Shown: one piece after another, positions 24,813 through 34,791 of the stretch
How positions within the stretch are numbered: position 1 is the stretch's first letter
Layout of the letters: every line of letters begins with the position of its first letter
NCBI GenBank assembly: GCA_027854065.1
Contig: JAQGEF010000007.1
Coordinates: 62,001 to 126,000 of the forward strand
Reading direction: 5' to 3'
DNA: 64,000 nt
From: Polluticaenibacter yanchengensis
GTDB taxonomy: Bacteria; Bacteroidota; Bacteroidia; Chitinophagales; Chitinophagaceae
Notes under the pieces: model-generated
What the model was told of the DNA's origin: nothing
The model's database searches: none
The model's input: only the letters and a program-made list of their open reading frames with translations
Made by a program: the position numbers and the translations under genes

Positions 24813-25789
24813 TATTCAAGCTCTATGGTTGAACCCTTATCCTTGTTTAGTTTAGGCACTGGCACTTTATTAAGTCCATCTGCAGCCTTTTTCTTTTCCC
24901 TTATAGAGTTATCAACCATATTTTTAATGATAGATAATACGTCATCGCCATTTTTCTGACGGGCAATAGTATCTACAAATCTTGTAAGTACATTTTTGCC
25001 ATCAGACGCATCCAGGGCGCAAATAACTTCACCGGATTCTGCGATTTTTATTTTGTCGTTCTTATCATCATAGATAACAAGGCTAGAGTTCAATGCACGC
25101 ATTAAATAAACCCTGGCATCTCTATCTTTGGCATCACTTAAGCGCAAGAATTCTTCCGGGAACTTTTCTGCCATTTCACCTATACGGTCATTCAGCTCAT
25201 CATATGTAAGGTTGTCATCCCACATCATGCTTGCTCCAAATAATCGCATATCTTTTTCACCCATGACACGATGCAAGGCAAGTGAGTCATATCTAACGTT
25301 TCTTTGACTCATCCGATAATTTCGTTCGCTGGTTTCGTCAATATAACGGAACTTCGGTAGTATCGATGTATCTCTGTATTGGTTATTTTCACAGTAGTTT
25401 GACATCAGCAATTGCCTGACCCATTTGGCATCTTCAATCCTTTTAGTATCTAATAGGAATTTGCCATGGCTTTGACTGGTATTTACTGATTTATAGGAAT
25501 AATTAATGTCTTTATCTTCAATATACCCAGATCCGGAAAAAACAGCAATCTCTACAAAATCCTTAGAATATGGATCTGTAATAGATTCTCTTACTGGTAA
25601 ATCAATCCCTACTGGGTATAACATTTTTTTAACCGCTGAGTTGTCTTTAACATCCATAGGGTCAATTGAAGCCAGGTGATCGAGAAACTGGAAACGTACA
25701 ATGCCATCTCCAGAAGAAATATGTGCTATTAATGCGTCAATTTCAGATTTGTATTTCTCCGAAACTTTGTTGAATGGGGTTTTTGTCAT
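24812..25789 (-). CDS. Structural-region protein of unknown role (325 aa)
   Basis: A mostly helical, charged protein with a Lys-rich C-terminus. It follows the major capsid gene across a strong hairpin. The sequence has no motif I recognise. A head-completion or head-decoration role is possible from position only. Confidence 0.55.
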   Translation of the reverse strand: MTKTPFNKVSEKYKSEIDALIAHISSGDGIVRFQFLDHLASIDPMDVKDNSAVKKMLYPVGIDLPVRESITDPYSKDFVEIAVFSGSGYIEDKDINYSYKSVNTSQSHGKFLLDTKRIEDAKWVRQLLMSNYCENNQYRDTSILPKFRYIDETSERNYRMSQRNVRYDSLALHRVMGEKDMRLFGASMMWDDNLTYDELNDRIGEMAEKFPEEFLRLSDAKDRDARVYLMRALNSSLVIYDDKNDKIKIAESGEVICALDASDGKNVLTRFVDTIARQKNGDDVLSIIKNMVDNSIREKKKAADGLNKVPVPKLNKDKGSTIELE

Positions 25790-25814
25790 TGATTTAAGAT
25801 TAGGTTATAAAATA

Positions 25815-25838
25815 GCAAGTGCCAATTAAGGCACTTGC
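25815..25838 (-). terminator. Terminator/attenuator after the capsid gene
   Basis: A perfect 9-bp stem, GCAAGTGCC (25815-25823) with GGCACTTGC (25830-25838), closes a 6-nt loop. It is followed leftward by TATTTTATAA. It probably lowers transcription of downstream tail genes relative to the capsid gene. Confidence 0.7.
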
Positions 25839-25850
25839 CAGTATAATTGA

Positions 25851-27236
25851 TTAATAAATAATCTTCCATTTTGCCATATGGCGCACACCTAAGGCTTGCA
25901 GCCCCTGATAAGTAACCCAATCAGTTCTCCATTCACGTAAACCGCCAGTTGGAATTGGAGCCATTTGTCCGGTATGTTTTTCGCTAATAATGGCATTACC
26001 ATAGTTATTGCCACGGCCAATTTCTTGTGGTTTATACCTGATTGCTAAACGCTTTTCACGGCCACCGCCTTGTACTTCAACATCACCTTCAGGAATACAA
26101 TAAATAGCTCCACCAATGTCACTTGCATTTGCAAAGTTGAACAAGGTCGGATCATCCAACATATCAAGCACAACCATTTGGAAGTGGAAGCCCGAGTACC
26201 TGAATGCCTCAACGTCTAAATCAACTTCTCTGCCATCAATATTCAACCTAACGGACTGAACACCGCTTGATGGTAAATTTTTAAGGAAATCGCTTAATGG
26301 CTGGAATGCCTTAGATGACCCAATCATCAGATGTCTTTTTGGGCTTTTTTGAGCAATCAATTGATTTACCAGGTTTTTAATGTCGGTCAACAACACTGTG
26401 CCAGCCGTTGCAACCTGAGGGCTAATACCGTATGTACTGACATATTGATCAAGACCCATTGTGGTTTGAACCGGCTTGCCACTTAAAGTTAATGTTGGCG
26501 TTGGATCTGAAAATTTTGTTGAAGATATACGACCGCCAATCATTGCGGCAGATACTCTCTTTTTAAGGCTGAGTACCTTTTGAGCATGCTGATAAAGGCT
26601 ATAATAAGGCTTGCCTTCAAAGTTGAATTCAATTTCAGACATACCTTGCACGTCAGTAATCTGGTCAGCTTCTTCAAAAATTTGTACCAGGTTATAATAT
26701 CTGGTAACACTGTATTTCAAGCTATCCTTGTTGCCACCACCTTCAGCACCAGCTAATGAAAACGCATTCACCGGGTCACCATTTGTAAAGGTCAGGTTTG
26801 TACCATCAATTGACACCATGGTAACAGTATCTTGGCCTGCATTTGGAGTAACAACTGTGATTTGTGCAACTTTACCATCTTTTAACTTAACCAAATCGCC
26901 AACACGGATATATCCAGATGTTGCAGAAGTTAAAGCTGTTGTGACTGTAGTTGTCCCACTTCCGGTTGCAGTACCGGTTGCAGTACATAGTTGCGTTGCA
27001 TCAACGTTTTCAAAGTGAGTAAATTCCCAACTCGCCTTATTTTCAACATATCTGCCACATAGACCCATGAGGTCGGCAAATGTTTTTTCACGAGCAACGT
27101 CAATTAAATTAGGGTTGATGTCACGCTTATCCAAAAATGGGATAGCGGACACATAGTTTTTTTGTAAAGTACCTCTTTGCGGAACGGCCATTATAAAAAA
27201 TTTAGGGTTGTTAATAATTGCTAGCTCCTTACCCAA
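25851..27236 (-). CDS. Major capsid protein
   Basis: 461 residues, usual size for an HK97-like or crAss-like capsid protein. An N-terminal arm leads to a beta-rich insertion (SGYIRVGDLVKLKDGKVAQ) and a C-terminal part with GGAIYCIPEGDVEVQGG. It lies immediately downstream of the scaffold gene and upstream of a strong terminator. The evidence is position, size and composition rather than a signature motif. Confidence 0.75.
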   Translation of the reverse strand: MGKELAIINNPKFFIMAVPQRGTLQKNYVSAIPFLDKRDINPNLIDVAREKTFADLMGLCGRYVENKASWEFTHFENVDATQLCTATGTATGSGTTTVTTALTSATSGYIRVGDLVKLKDGKVAQITVVTPNAGQDTVTMVSIDGTNLTFTNGDPVNAFSLAGAEGGGNKDSLKYSVTRYYNLVQIFEEADQITDVQGMSEIEFNFEGKPYYSLYQHAQKVLSLKKRVSAAMIGGRISSTKFSDPTPTLTLSGKPVQTTMGLDQYVSTYGISPQVATAGTVLLTDIKNLVNQLIAQKSPKRHLMIGSSKAFQPLSDFLKNLPSSGVQSVRLNIDGREVDLDVEAFRYSGFHFQMVVLDMLDDPTLFNFANASDIGGAIYCIPEGDVEVQGGGREKRLAIRYKPQEIGRGNNYGNAIISEKHTGQMAPIPTGGLREWRTDWVTYQGLQALGVRHMAKWKIIY

Positions 27237-27315
27237 TTCTGTTTGTACTTATACCATTACGGATTTAATACGGTTTATTTTTCTGTCAGTAGTATTACAC
27301 TAAAGACTGTAATTT

Positions 27316-28461
27316 TTAACGATATGTAGTTATAGTTGCCGTTTTGGCAGCATGTGTATAGAAGTCATCTTTATCAGATGAACCTCTGTTCGTGCCACCA
27401 TTTAACGTACTTGCATTTTCCAATTCATCATGATATGCTGCAGTACCCAATTTTTTACCATGCTGAATCAGATTATTGATAAATCCGTTCATATCTGATA
27501 AGAAAAGTGCTGCCAATAGGTTTTCTTTTGGCTTGGCATTGCCTTTTTCATCATAAAGAACCGAAACGTATTTTTCAGGATTATGCAAGGTTTCAAGCTT
27601 GCTTTCAACGCCATCTAATGAAAATGAATATGCATCAGAGCCTTCCCCAACATTTAAAGATTTAGATGCGATGATAGATTGCAAGTCTTTATTGCCAGTA
27701 CCTAAGCTGTCTTTAAAATAAGAAATAGCTTTTTGGTTTTCGTCGTCATAGTACTTTCGTTTGGCCTCATCGCTTAATACAGGATTTTGACTGGTCTTAG
27801 GTTCAGTGCTAGGAATAAGAAGCTTTTCATTTTCTTCTACTAGCTTTCTTCTGTACTCGGCAACACGTTTATCCAGCTTTATTGATGCCATTTTTTGGTC
27901 AATAGGACGAACATCATCGCCTGAAAGTTTATAATGCGCTAATTCTTCCTGGTAAATTTCATCAATCTCTTCATCGGTAAAGCCCTGTTCAGAGTACTCC
28001 GCTTTAAGCATTTCTTTCAGAAGATCTTCGCTTTTTGCTTTACTCCAATCAGTTCCAATGGCTTTTAGATATGGTGAAACGTCTCCTGTTTCCTGGTATT
28101 TTGATACTAATGCAGATATTTTTTCATCAAGACCTAGGGCAGCAAGTACCTCTGCGACTGGAAGTTTGGATATTTCAGACTTCCAGTCAGGCAGAGGATT
28201 GCCTTGATTAGGGTTAACGGGGGTATCGGGATTAGGGTCTTGTAAATTTAAAGAACCAGTAGCTGCAATTTCTTGCTCACTACTGGCGGAGGGGCCTTGG
28301 GTAAGTGGCTGTTCAGCGGATGCGCTTTGCTCTCCTTCTGGACTGGCTGACCCTTCAGGCCTTGAAATCATTTCAGAAAATTGGTCTGCACTAATAAATG
28401 ATTGCTCAGATGAATCATCATCTATTGTATCAACTACTGCATTTGCACTTTCTTCTGACAT
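27316..28461 (-). CDS. Capsid scaffolding protein
   Basis: 381 residues. The N-terminal 100 are acidic, Ser/Gln/Pro-rich and probably disordered; the middle is helical (KYQETGDVSPYLKAIGTDWS; SKAKSEDLLKEMLKAEYSEQ), a pattern seen in phage scaffold proteins. It precedes the capsid gene. The start overlaps the stop of the GroES-like gene (TAATG). Confidence 0.75.
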   Translation of the reverse strand: MSEESANAVVDTIDDDSSEQSFISADQFSEMISRPEGSASPEGEQSASAEQPLTQGPSASSEQEIAATGSLNLQDPNPDTPVNPNQGNPLPDWKSEISKLPVAEVLAALGLDEKISALVSKYQETGDVSPYLKAIGTDWSKAKSEDLLKEMLKAEYSEQGFTDEEIDEIYQEELAHYKLSGDDVRPIDQKMASIKLDKRVAEYRRKLVEENEKLLIPSTEPKTSQNPVLSDEAKRKYYDDENQKAISYFKDSLGTGNKDLQSIIASKSLNVGEGSDAYSFSLDGVESKLETLHNPEKYVSVLYDEKGNAKPKENLLAALFLSDMNGFINNLIQHGKKLGTAAYHDELENASTLNGGTNRGSSDKDDFYTHAAKTATITTYR

Positions 28462-28682
28462 TATTGTAAAATGTATTTAGAGTTTATAAATAGGATGCTA
28501 TCAGACTCTATGACATGGGAATGAGTAAAAACAACTTCATCACCACTTTTAAAACCATTGCCACTTATTACCTCTGATTTAACATAGCTATCTATAGGCA
28601 TTTCAATACCATTTTTAGTATGTTGAACTTTTGGAAAGGGCTTGATAATTACATAGTCATTAATTGGAATTAAGCTATCCAT
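28461..28682 (-). CDS. GroES-like small chaperonin protein
   Basis: 73 residues that follow the GroES barrel pattern: IPINDYVIIKPF (compare IRPLHDRVIVK), NGIEMP, KSEVISGNGFKSGDEVVF (compare GEVLAVGNG...VGDIVIF) and a C-terminal LFINSKYILQ. The mobile loop is short. It is the first gene of the capsid operon, which suggests a cochaperonin like T4 gp31 that helps host GroEL fold capsid protein (inference). Confidence 0.65.
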   Translation of the reverse strand: MDSLIPINDYVIIKPFPKVQHTKNGIEMPIDSYVKSEVISGNGFKSGDEVVFTHSHVIESDSILFINSKYILQ

Positions 28683-28690
28683 ATTAAAAA

Positions 28691-28768
28691 CAAAGTTATA
28701 AATATAAATTTGATAAAAACAAATTTTATAGCAATTATGTAGAAAATAATTTAATTAATGTACATTTG
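28691..28768. promoter_or_regulatory. Divergent promoters of the two virion operons
   Basis: Leftward: -7 box TAACTTTG (on the minus strand, 28698-28691) with a TTTG -33 box at 28723-28720, spacing 21, a full match to the Bacteroidota consensus. Rightward: -7 box TACATTTG at 28761-28768, with a less clear -33 box. The two promoters lie between the two GroES-like genes. Confidence 0.65.
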
Positions 28769-28818
28769 TATTAGATATTATTCATTTTGAAATTAAAAAT
28801 ACATTTTAAAATATATTC

Positions 28819-29409
28819 ATGAGTGAAGTCTTTTTGCTGGAGTTATCAAGTACATTTAATGATTCTCTTACTATGAATAGTGGCATCGAGCTGTTCATTG
28901 ATACAAGGATTGATAGAGAGGAAAAGGTGAATTCGGTTGCTACAATTTCCTATTGTAAAAATGACAACAAACTTGGGCTAAAAAAAGGCGACAAAATATT
29001 TACTGGATACGGAATTATTGCTGATGGCACTACCAATGAATTTGGTTATGAGTATGAAAACCGGGTACATATTGACGGCAAAGAGTTTTGGAAGTGTTTT
29101 GACTATGATATTTTAGGTGTATTTAAAGACAATGAACTCATTCCTTTAAATGGATTTCTCATCTGTAAGCCAACCTTCAGCTTTGGGGGATGGGGAAGTG
29201 CTATTTTATTAAATCCTAACAGTGATTTACACAAAAAGAATTTTGAAAGATTAGAAGTTGTTTCTGCCCCGGAAAGCTCTTCAATAAAAAAAGGAGATGT
29301 AATTATTGTTGATTCCAGGTATTCACAGATTTACAATGTTTCAGGAAAATTTGATGACAGCTCTGTTTTTATAGATCCTGAATATGTATTAGCTATAAAA
29401 AGTAGTTAA
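28819..29409 (+). CDS. Tandem GroES-like protein
   Basis: 196 residues that can be read as two GroES-like barrels. Barrel 1 covers about 20-110 (SGIELFIDT; VNSVATISYC; LGLKKGDKIFTGYGII). Barrel 2 covers about 112-196 (LIPLNGFLICKPTF; ERLEVVSAPESSSIKKGDVIIVDS; FIDPEYVLAI). It is the first gene of the rightward operon, mirroring the single-domain gene across the promoter. Duplication and fusion of the neighbour is plausible; function is inferred. Confidence 0.55.
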   Translation: MSEVFLLELSSTFNDSLTMNSGIELFIDTRIDREEKVNSVATISYCKNDNKLGLKKGDKIFTGYGIIADGTTNEFGYEYENRVHIDGKEFWKCFDYDILGVFKDNELIPLNGFLICKPTFSFGGWGSAILLNPNSDLHKKNFERLEVVSAPESSSIKKGDVIIVDSRYSQIYNVSGKFDDSSVFIDPEYVLAIKSS

Positions 29410-29410
29410 A

Positions 29411-30073
29411 ATGACAATTGATAAAGCACACGACTTTATAAACTTTATTGTTTTCAAAGAGAAAAATGGGTATCTAACACCTCCTGAAATTGATATGGCT
29501 ATCAACCAGGGGCAAATGAGCGTATATAATACATTAATTGGCGACTGGTTGGATAAAAATGTTATTCATAATGCCTTAAATCCATTTCGTGTAAAGAAAG
29601 ACTTTAACACAAATGGAAGATTAGATAAGCCTGCCGACTATGGATACATAACCGGATTGTATAGGAATTTATACGACGACGAGACAGGATTAAATGATGT
29701 AAGAAGGATAATAATATACAAGGAAGACGAGCTATCAAATGCACTCTCAAGTCAGGTTAGAAAGGTTACTGAAGACTATCCAATTGCCTGTGAAATGGAT
29801 GAATTCATAGAGTTATACCCGAAAAGAAATGTATCAGGATATTTTACATATCTATCTAAGCCAATAGATGTTAAGTTCAGCTTTACAATGAATGGTAGAG
29901 AGGTTATTTACAATCCTAATTTATCAGTTCATCCAAAATGGAATGATATTCATATAAATAAAGTCCTTTTTAAGGCACTGGAATATTTAGGCGTTCCTTT
30001 ATCCGCTGGCGAACTTGTTCAGTTTGCAAATGCAGCAACCCAATTTGACAACCAAACAAATATTAAATTATAA
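29411..30073 (+). CDS. Head-tail connector-type protein 1
   Basis: 220 residues, helical N-terminus (TPPEIDMAINQGQMSVYNTLIG) then beta-rich. It is the first of three genes of similar size, linked by overlaps (TAATG, ATG within the previous gene), ahead of the tail-hub gene. In podoviruses this position holds adaptor/tail-tube proteins. No family signature is certain. Confidence 0.55.
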   Translation: MTIDKAHDFINFIVFKEKNGYLTPPEIDMAINQGQMSVYNTLIGDWLDKNVIHNALNPFRVKKDFNTNGRLDKPADYGYITGLYRNLYDDETGLNDVRRIIIYKEDELSNALSSQVRKVTEDYPIACEMDEFIELYPKRNVSGYFTYLSKPIDVKFSFTMNGREVIYNPNLSVHPKWNDIHINKVLFKALEYLGVPLSAGELVQFANAATQFDNQTNIKL

Positions 30074-30717
30074 TGGCCACAAAATATTCGCTTGCAGAAC
30101 AAGTGCTTTTAAGATTGAAAAATGGCCGCCCGGATATGGCAACCGGTGTTGATATTAGGGATATTATTGAAGCGAGCGAACAAGTCATTTCTGAGGTGCT
30201 GCAAATGTCCCATTTTCAAAACATGCAAAACGGGGAAACAATACCTGCAGGAACATCATTGGCAACCTATGAAAATATTCCGGTTGAAACCAAAAGCAAC
30301 AGATCTGTTGCCAAAATTCCGGTTGTTCCAATGTATTTGCCAAGAAATATGGGAGTATTTGCAGTTTATCTCGATGGTAAATATGATTGCCCGGCAATTC
30401 CGCTGCAAACGGGACAATGGAATTTAATTAAGTGCCAGGGATTAATTAATGGTTTGGCAGGCAATACCGGCTATGAACTATATGGACGAGAAATATTGTT
30501 TACTCATGATATTAAAAAGGGCGGAGTCGATAAGGTTACATTGCTTCTTGCCGTAACCGATCTAAGCAAAATAAGTGACTTTGAGCCACTTCCTCTTCCT
30601 AAAAACTATGAAGCCGGAGTAGCTGACAGATTATTTGAAATATTCGTAAATACCGGTATTGCAGATAATAATATAGATGTAACCAACGAAAATAAAAACA
30701 GAAATGGTTTACAATAA
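30073..30717 (+). CDS. Head-tail connector-type protein 2
   Basis: 214 residues. The N-terminal helix-rich part (ATKYSLAEQVLLRLKNGRPD) precedes a beta-rich section. Start overlaps the preceding stop (TAATG); its end overlaps the next gene by 14 bp. Probably a connector or tail-completion protein by position. Confidence 0.55.
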   Translation: MATKYSLAEQVLLRLKNGRPDMATGVDIRDIIEASEQVISEVLQMSHFQNMQNGETIPAGTSLATYENIPVETKSNRSVAKIPVVPMYLPRNMGVFAVYLDGKYDCPAIPLQTGQWNLIKCQGLINGLAGNTGYELYGREILFTHDIKKGGVDKVTLLLAVTDLSKISDFEPLPLPKNYEAGVADRLFEIFVNTGIADNNIDVTNENKNRNGLQ

Positions 30718-31414
30718 GCTAGATACAATCGTGAAGGGCTTTTTGCTCGCTAAGGGCTATTCCCTGCATTGGTATATTGATGTACTAAAATATATGGCTG
30801 ATTGCCTTAGAGATATAAGCTTTCATACCATTCAAAATATCAATACAACTGTAATTCAAATTGATGAAGATGGGCGGGCAAAATTGCCATGTGATTATAT
30901 TGACTATGTAATAATTGGGAGAATTATTGACCAGTTGGTTAGACCATTGGTAGAACGGGGGACAATGTCAAATATTGAAAATCCTGAAATTAATAAAGGA
31001 TTAATATTGGAACAATCTACCAGATCACTGTATGATTTTGATTACCGGTATTATAATACTTATGGATTTGGAGCAGGTCAGGAAAGGGACAGTTTTAAGG
31101 TTCTTAAAAAGGACAAAGTCATACAGTTCGACATTTCACTGGCTAATACAGAGTTTTACATTGAATATATTTCTGACGGGTCACATTGTGATACCTTAAC
31201 AAATATAGACCCAAGATTAATAACTCCTCTACAATCATACTCTGATTGGAAATTAAAACAACACAACAGAACATATAATAATCAAGATAAAATGATTGCC
31301 AGAGATTTATTTTATGTTGATTTAAACAATGCCAGGAAACAAATTAACTCTATTTCATTAGAGCAAATCAGAAGAATCGTTCACAGGAATTATAAGCAAA
31401 CAATTAAGACCTAA
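30704..31414 (+). CDS. Head-tail connector-type protein 3
   Basis: 236 residues with a central beta-rich part (IDEDGRAKLPCDYIDYVIIG) that resembles tail-tube A-type adaptors (T7 gp11-like). Overlaps both neighbours. Assignment rests on context and length. Confidence 0.55.
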   Translation: MVYNKLDTIVKGFLLAKGYSLHWYIDVLKYMADCLRDISFHTIQNINTTVIQIDEDGRAKLPCDYIDYVIIGRIIDQLVRPLVERGTMSNIENPEINKGLILEQSTRSLYDFDYRYYNTYGFGAGQERDSFKVLKKDKVIQFDISLANTEFYIEYISDGSHCDTLTNIDPRLITPLQSYSDWKLKQHNRTYNNQDKMIARDLFYVDLNNARKQINSISLEQIRRIVHRNYKQTIKT

Positions 31415-34400
31415 TGGAAGGTGCAAAGAAAATATTAAATGGTGGCATTAACTATGACAGTGCTGATGTTTTGGTACAGCCAAACCAGTGTCGCACACTT
31501 ACTAATATGCGTATTAGTATTGGTGAAGACGGCAAAGCCGGTTATCTGAAAATAGTTGAAGGTCAAACCCCGCTTCCTTTTGTTCCAATATCTGCCTTAT
31601 CGCCAATTACAATTGGTTCTTATAATCAGGTAGAAAAGAACAGGGTCTATTATTTTGTTGCTATCAGTGATAATGAAGTAAATATTTATTGCTATGATGG
31701 CAATGACAATAAGGCTTATACCGTTTTATTAAACAGCCAGGTGTCCGGTGGCTTAAGATTGCGCTCAACAGATGTTCTTTCAGAAATTAAAATGAATAAG
31801 GACATTCTATACTGGACTAATGGGAGAACGAACACAAATAGGATTAATGTCGAATCGGCATTAAAGGGTAATGATATATTATACCCTACTCCAAGTGTGG
31901 GCTATCAGTTTCCAATGGATATAACCTCATTAACACTGATTAAAAGACCATTTAATATACCCTTAAGGCCGGTAACGTTTAGTGATACAACAGGGTTTGA
32001 TAACGTTTCAAATCATGCCTTTTATTTTGCTACCAGGCTTAGATTTTGGGATGGTGAAGAATCCGTATTGTCACCATTTTCTACACTTGTAAATTATCAA
32101 TACGACGGATATTTTCCACAAAATGCGATTTTAGTATTCCTGCCTTATGAAAATATTATTCAACAAGATGTAAGAAAAATTGAATTTATTGCGATTAATG
32201 CTGAAACAAATCTTGGTGAAGTTGTATATGTTTTAGATAAAGAAAATATAGAAGATTTAAATCAAATAACCAGGCATAATTCGGGGACTGAGCAAATTTC
32301 GTTCAGATTCAAAAATGCAAAATCGCTTGAAACTGTTGACTCACCAACTATAATTAAGCAATTTGATAGCGTTCCGTTATCCAGTCAAACATTAGAAATA
32401 TTCAGGAACAGGGTATTTTTGGGCAATAACGACACAGGATATAATCCTCCATTAGAAAGTCACTTAAGATTAAACTTAATAACAGCCACAACCGGTGCCG
32501 GATTAGAGGGCTACTATGTTAAGTTTGATGTAGCCGGGTTCTATATCAGTTTATCCCACAGAATATCAGCAATATTTGCTTATCTGCCATTAGACTTCAG
32601 TACTACAAAGCCATACGGTTACTATGTATTAACAGCTAACAATTGGGCAACACCACAAGTCAGCATAATTAATATAAATGACTATACATTTATAGGAAAC
32701 AGTCCTGAATCTGTTGTTGACTGGATGATTCAAAACAGGTTTTCAAGTCCAACGCCACCGTCGCCAGTTTATACTTTGTGGCAGGCTATTATTAAGGATG
32801 AAAAGACAAATGTAGTTTTCGAAACAAGCAATCATATTGAAGGTTACGACTTAAGAACACCAACATTTAAATCTCAAAGTTCATACGCTGCTTCTATTGT
32901 TTTTTATGACCAATATATGCGCAAGTGTGGTGTTCATCACCAGGTTCAGGAAATAACCACTTCTGACAGGGGGTACGGAATTGCGGTTGCTCTTAACTCA
33001 AAAATTGAGTGGGAGATAACAAACGCCGGTGATCCGAATACAATTCCTGAATGGGCATATTATTATAGCGTAGTTCTAACAAAGAACTTGAGAACGTCAT
33101 TTTTCGTTCAATTCCTTGCTACAGAGATAAAGTATGCCAATCGTGATAATGATGGCAATTATACATATTCCTATGCTCCTTATTCGGACAATTTTGTTGG
33201 AGTTGCCGTTAACTTAAATTCATTAGTAAGCCAGGGAAAGGGTTATACAATGTCAGATGGAGATATGGTAAAGATATATCCGGATGATGGCGGAGATTTA
33301 GTTGTAGTTCCTGTAACAGAACAAATCGGCAGCTATATCATTGTTCCGTTAACCTCAATTGGAGAAACCAGCGCATCAAGAAGATATATTGTTGAAATCT
33401 ATACCCCAACACAACCTATATCAGCATCTAACTTTTACGAGGTTGGAGAAATAAATATTGTTCAGGATCCTGAAACAGTAGATAGAAGATTCACAAAAAC
33501 CAAAGGTGTATTTGAGGGAGATATTTATATTAAAGAGGTTGGAAGCGGTGCTGGTATGGTATATGCTGAAGAAATGTCCCCAAGAAATAATAAGTGGAAA
33601 TTTTGGAACACATCTCATAGTAGGATTAATATTTACGACCCTATCGGGAATCAAAAGAAAATAAATGATGTCAGGTTTAGTAATGCATACTTAGATGGTG
33701 CGGCAAGGAGCGGTTTAAGCAGCTTCGATGCACTTGATGTTGAAACATTGCCGGTTGAGCTTAATGGATTGATGAAGTTACAAGGCACAACAAAAGCAGC
33801 TTCTGAAGGCAATGTGATACTAGCTATAGGCCGTCAACAAACTTGCGTATTGTACGTTGGTGAAAGTGCCATTCAAACGGCATCTGGTGGTCAATTGGTT
33901 GTTAAGTCTGATGGCGTTATCAGCCAGGTAAATCCACTTAAGGGAAACTTTGGCACATTGCATCGTGAAAGTGTACAGGAATTGGATGGTCATGTATTTT
34001 GGCTCGATGTGAATAATAGGGCTATAGTAAGATATGACATTAATGGTTTGGATGATTTGCCACTTATATTCAATTCAAAAACTTATTTGAGGAAGATTTG
34101 TGAAAATTATCTAAATCCCATAGCTACTGATATTGGAGAACTGGGAATTATTCCCACTGCAAAGTCTGGAATTGATAGAGATAATTTAGAATACCTCATT
34201 CAGTTCTCCCAATTCTACAAAACAAGCCAGGAAAAGAATCCTTATGACCCCTATACCGGATTGAACCAGGTATTTGTGTGGTCAGTTAAAGATAGAACTT
34301 TTGTAGGTCATCGTTCGTTTAAGGCTGATAATATGTCAATGATATTTGGCAAACTTATATCATTTATAAAAGGGTTACCATATATACACAACAACAAGTC

Positions 34401-34782
34401 ATTAATATTCAATGGAACGTCACAAAATGCAATTGCCGGTGTTATAAATAGCGATAACGGAAATTTCATTAAAGTATATAAAGCTTTGGCAGTTGAGGGT
34501 GATAAACCTGATTCAATTGAGGTTTACACATTTGCTCCAAATAGACAAAGAACAGAAATGGATGCAGATGAAATTAAGACCCATGAAGGGGTGCATTATG
34601 TAAATGTAATGCGTGACATGAATAGCCCCAATACAAAAGGTGGTATATGGGAGAAAAGGGCATTTGGCGATCCAATGCGTGGAGAAAATGCATTTATAAA
34701 GGTTATCTATACCGGTGAAAATATAGAAAAGTATCTTAAAATATTAAACATTAACCCTGAACTATCACTTGGTTCAATATAA
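31414..34782 (+). CDS. Tail hub/nozzle protein (1122 aa)
   Basis: The N-terminus (NGGINYDSADVLVQPNQCRTL, then RISIGEDGKAGYLKIVEG) is of the type seen in the large tail stabilisation proteins of crAss-like and related podoviruses. The body is a long beta-rich series (YYFVAISDNEVNIYCYDGND; LYWTNGRTNTNRINV) suggesting a propeller. The family plays the part of T7 gp12 or P22 gp10, forming the short tail nozzle. Confidence 0.75.
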   Translation: MEGAKKILNGGINYDSADVLVQPNQCRTLTNMRISIGEDGKAGYLKIVEGQTPLPFVPISALSPITIGSYNQVEKNRVYYFVAISDNEVNIYCYDGNDNKAYTVLLNSQVSGGLRLRSTDVLSEIKMNKDILYWTNGRTNTNRINVESALKGNDILYPTPSVGYQFPMDITSLTLIKRPFNIPLRPVTFSDTTGFDNVSNHAFYFATRLRFWDGEESVLSPFSTLVNYQYDGYFPQNAILVFLPYENIIQQDVRKIEFIAINAETNLGEVVYVLDKENIEDLNQITRHNSGTEQISFRFKNAKSLETVDSPTIIKQFDSVPLSSQTLEIFRNRVFLGNNDTGYNPPLESHLRLNLITATTGAGLEGYYVKFDVAGFYISLSHRISAIFAYLPLDFSTTKPYGYYVLTANNWATPQVSIININDYTFIGNSPESVVDWMIQNRFSSPTPPSPVYTLWQAIIKDEKTNVVFETSNHIEGYDLRTPTFKSQSSYAASIVFYDQYMRKCGVHHQVQEITTSDRGYGIAVALNSKIEWEITNAGDPNTIPEWAYYYSVVLTKNLRTSFFVQFLATEIKYANRDNDGNYTYSYAPYSDNFVGVAVNLNSLVSQGKGYTMSDGDMVKIYPDDGGDLVVVPVTEQIGSYIIVPLTSIGETSASRRYIVEIYTPTQPISASNFYEVGEINIVQDPETVDRRFTKTKGVFEGDIYIKEVGSGAGMVYAEEMSPRNNKWKFWNTSHSRINIYDPIGNQKKINDVRFSNAYLDGAARSGLSSFDALDVETLPVELNGLMKLQGTTKAASEGNVILAIGRQQTCVLYVGESAIQTASGGQLVVKSDGVISQVNPLKGNFGTLHRESVQELDGHVFWLDVNNRAIVRYDINGLDDLPLIFNSKTYLRKICENYLNPIATDIGELGIIPTAKSGIDRDNLEYLIQFSQFYKTSQEKNPYDPYTGLNQVFVWSVKDRTFVGHRSFKADNMSMIFGKLISFIKGLPYIHNNKSLIFNGTSQNAIAGVINSDNGNFIKVYKALAVEGDKPDSIEVYTFAPNRQRTEMDADEIKTHEGVHYVNVMRDMNSPNTKGGIWEKRAFGDPMRGENAFIKVIYTGENIEKYLKILNINPELSLGSI

Positions 34783-34791
34783 ATTTTAATT

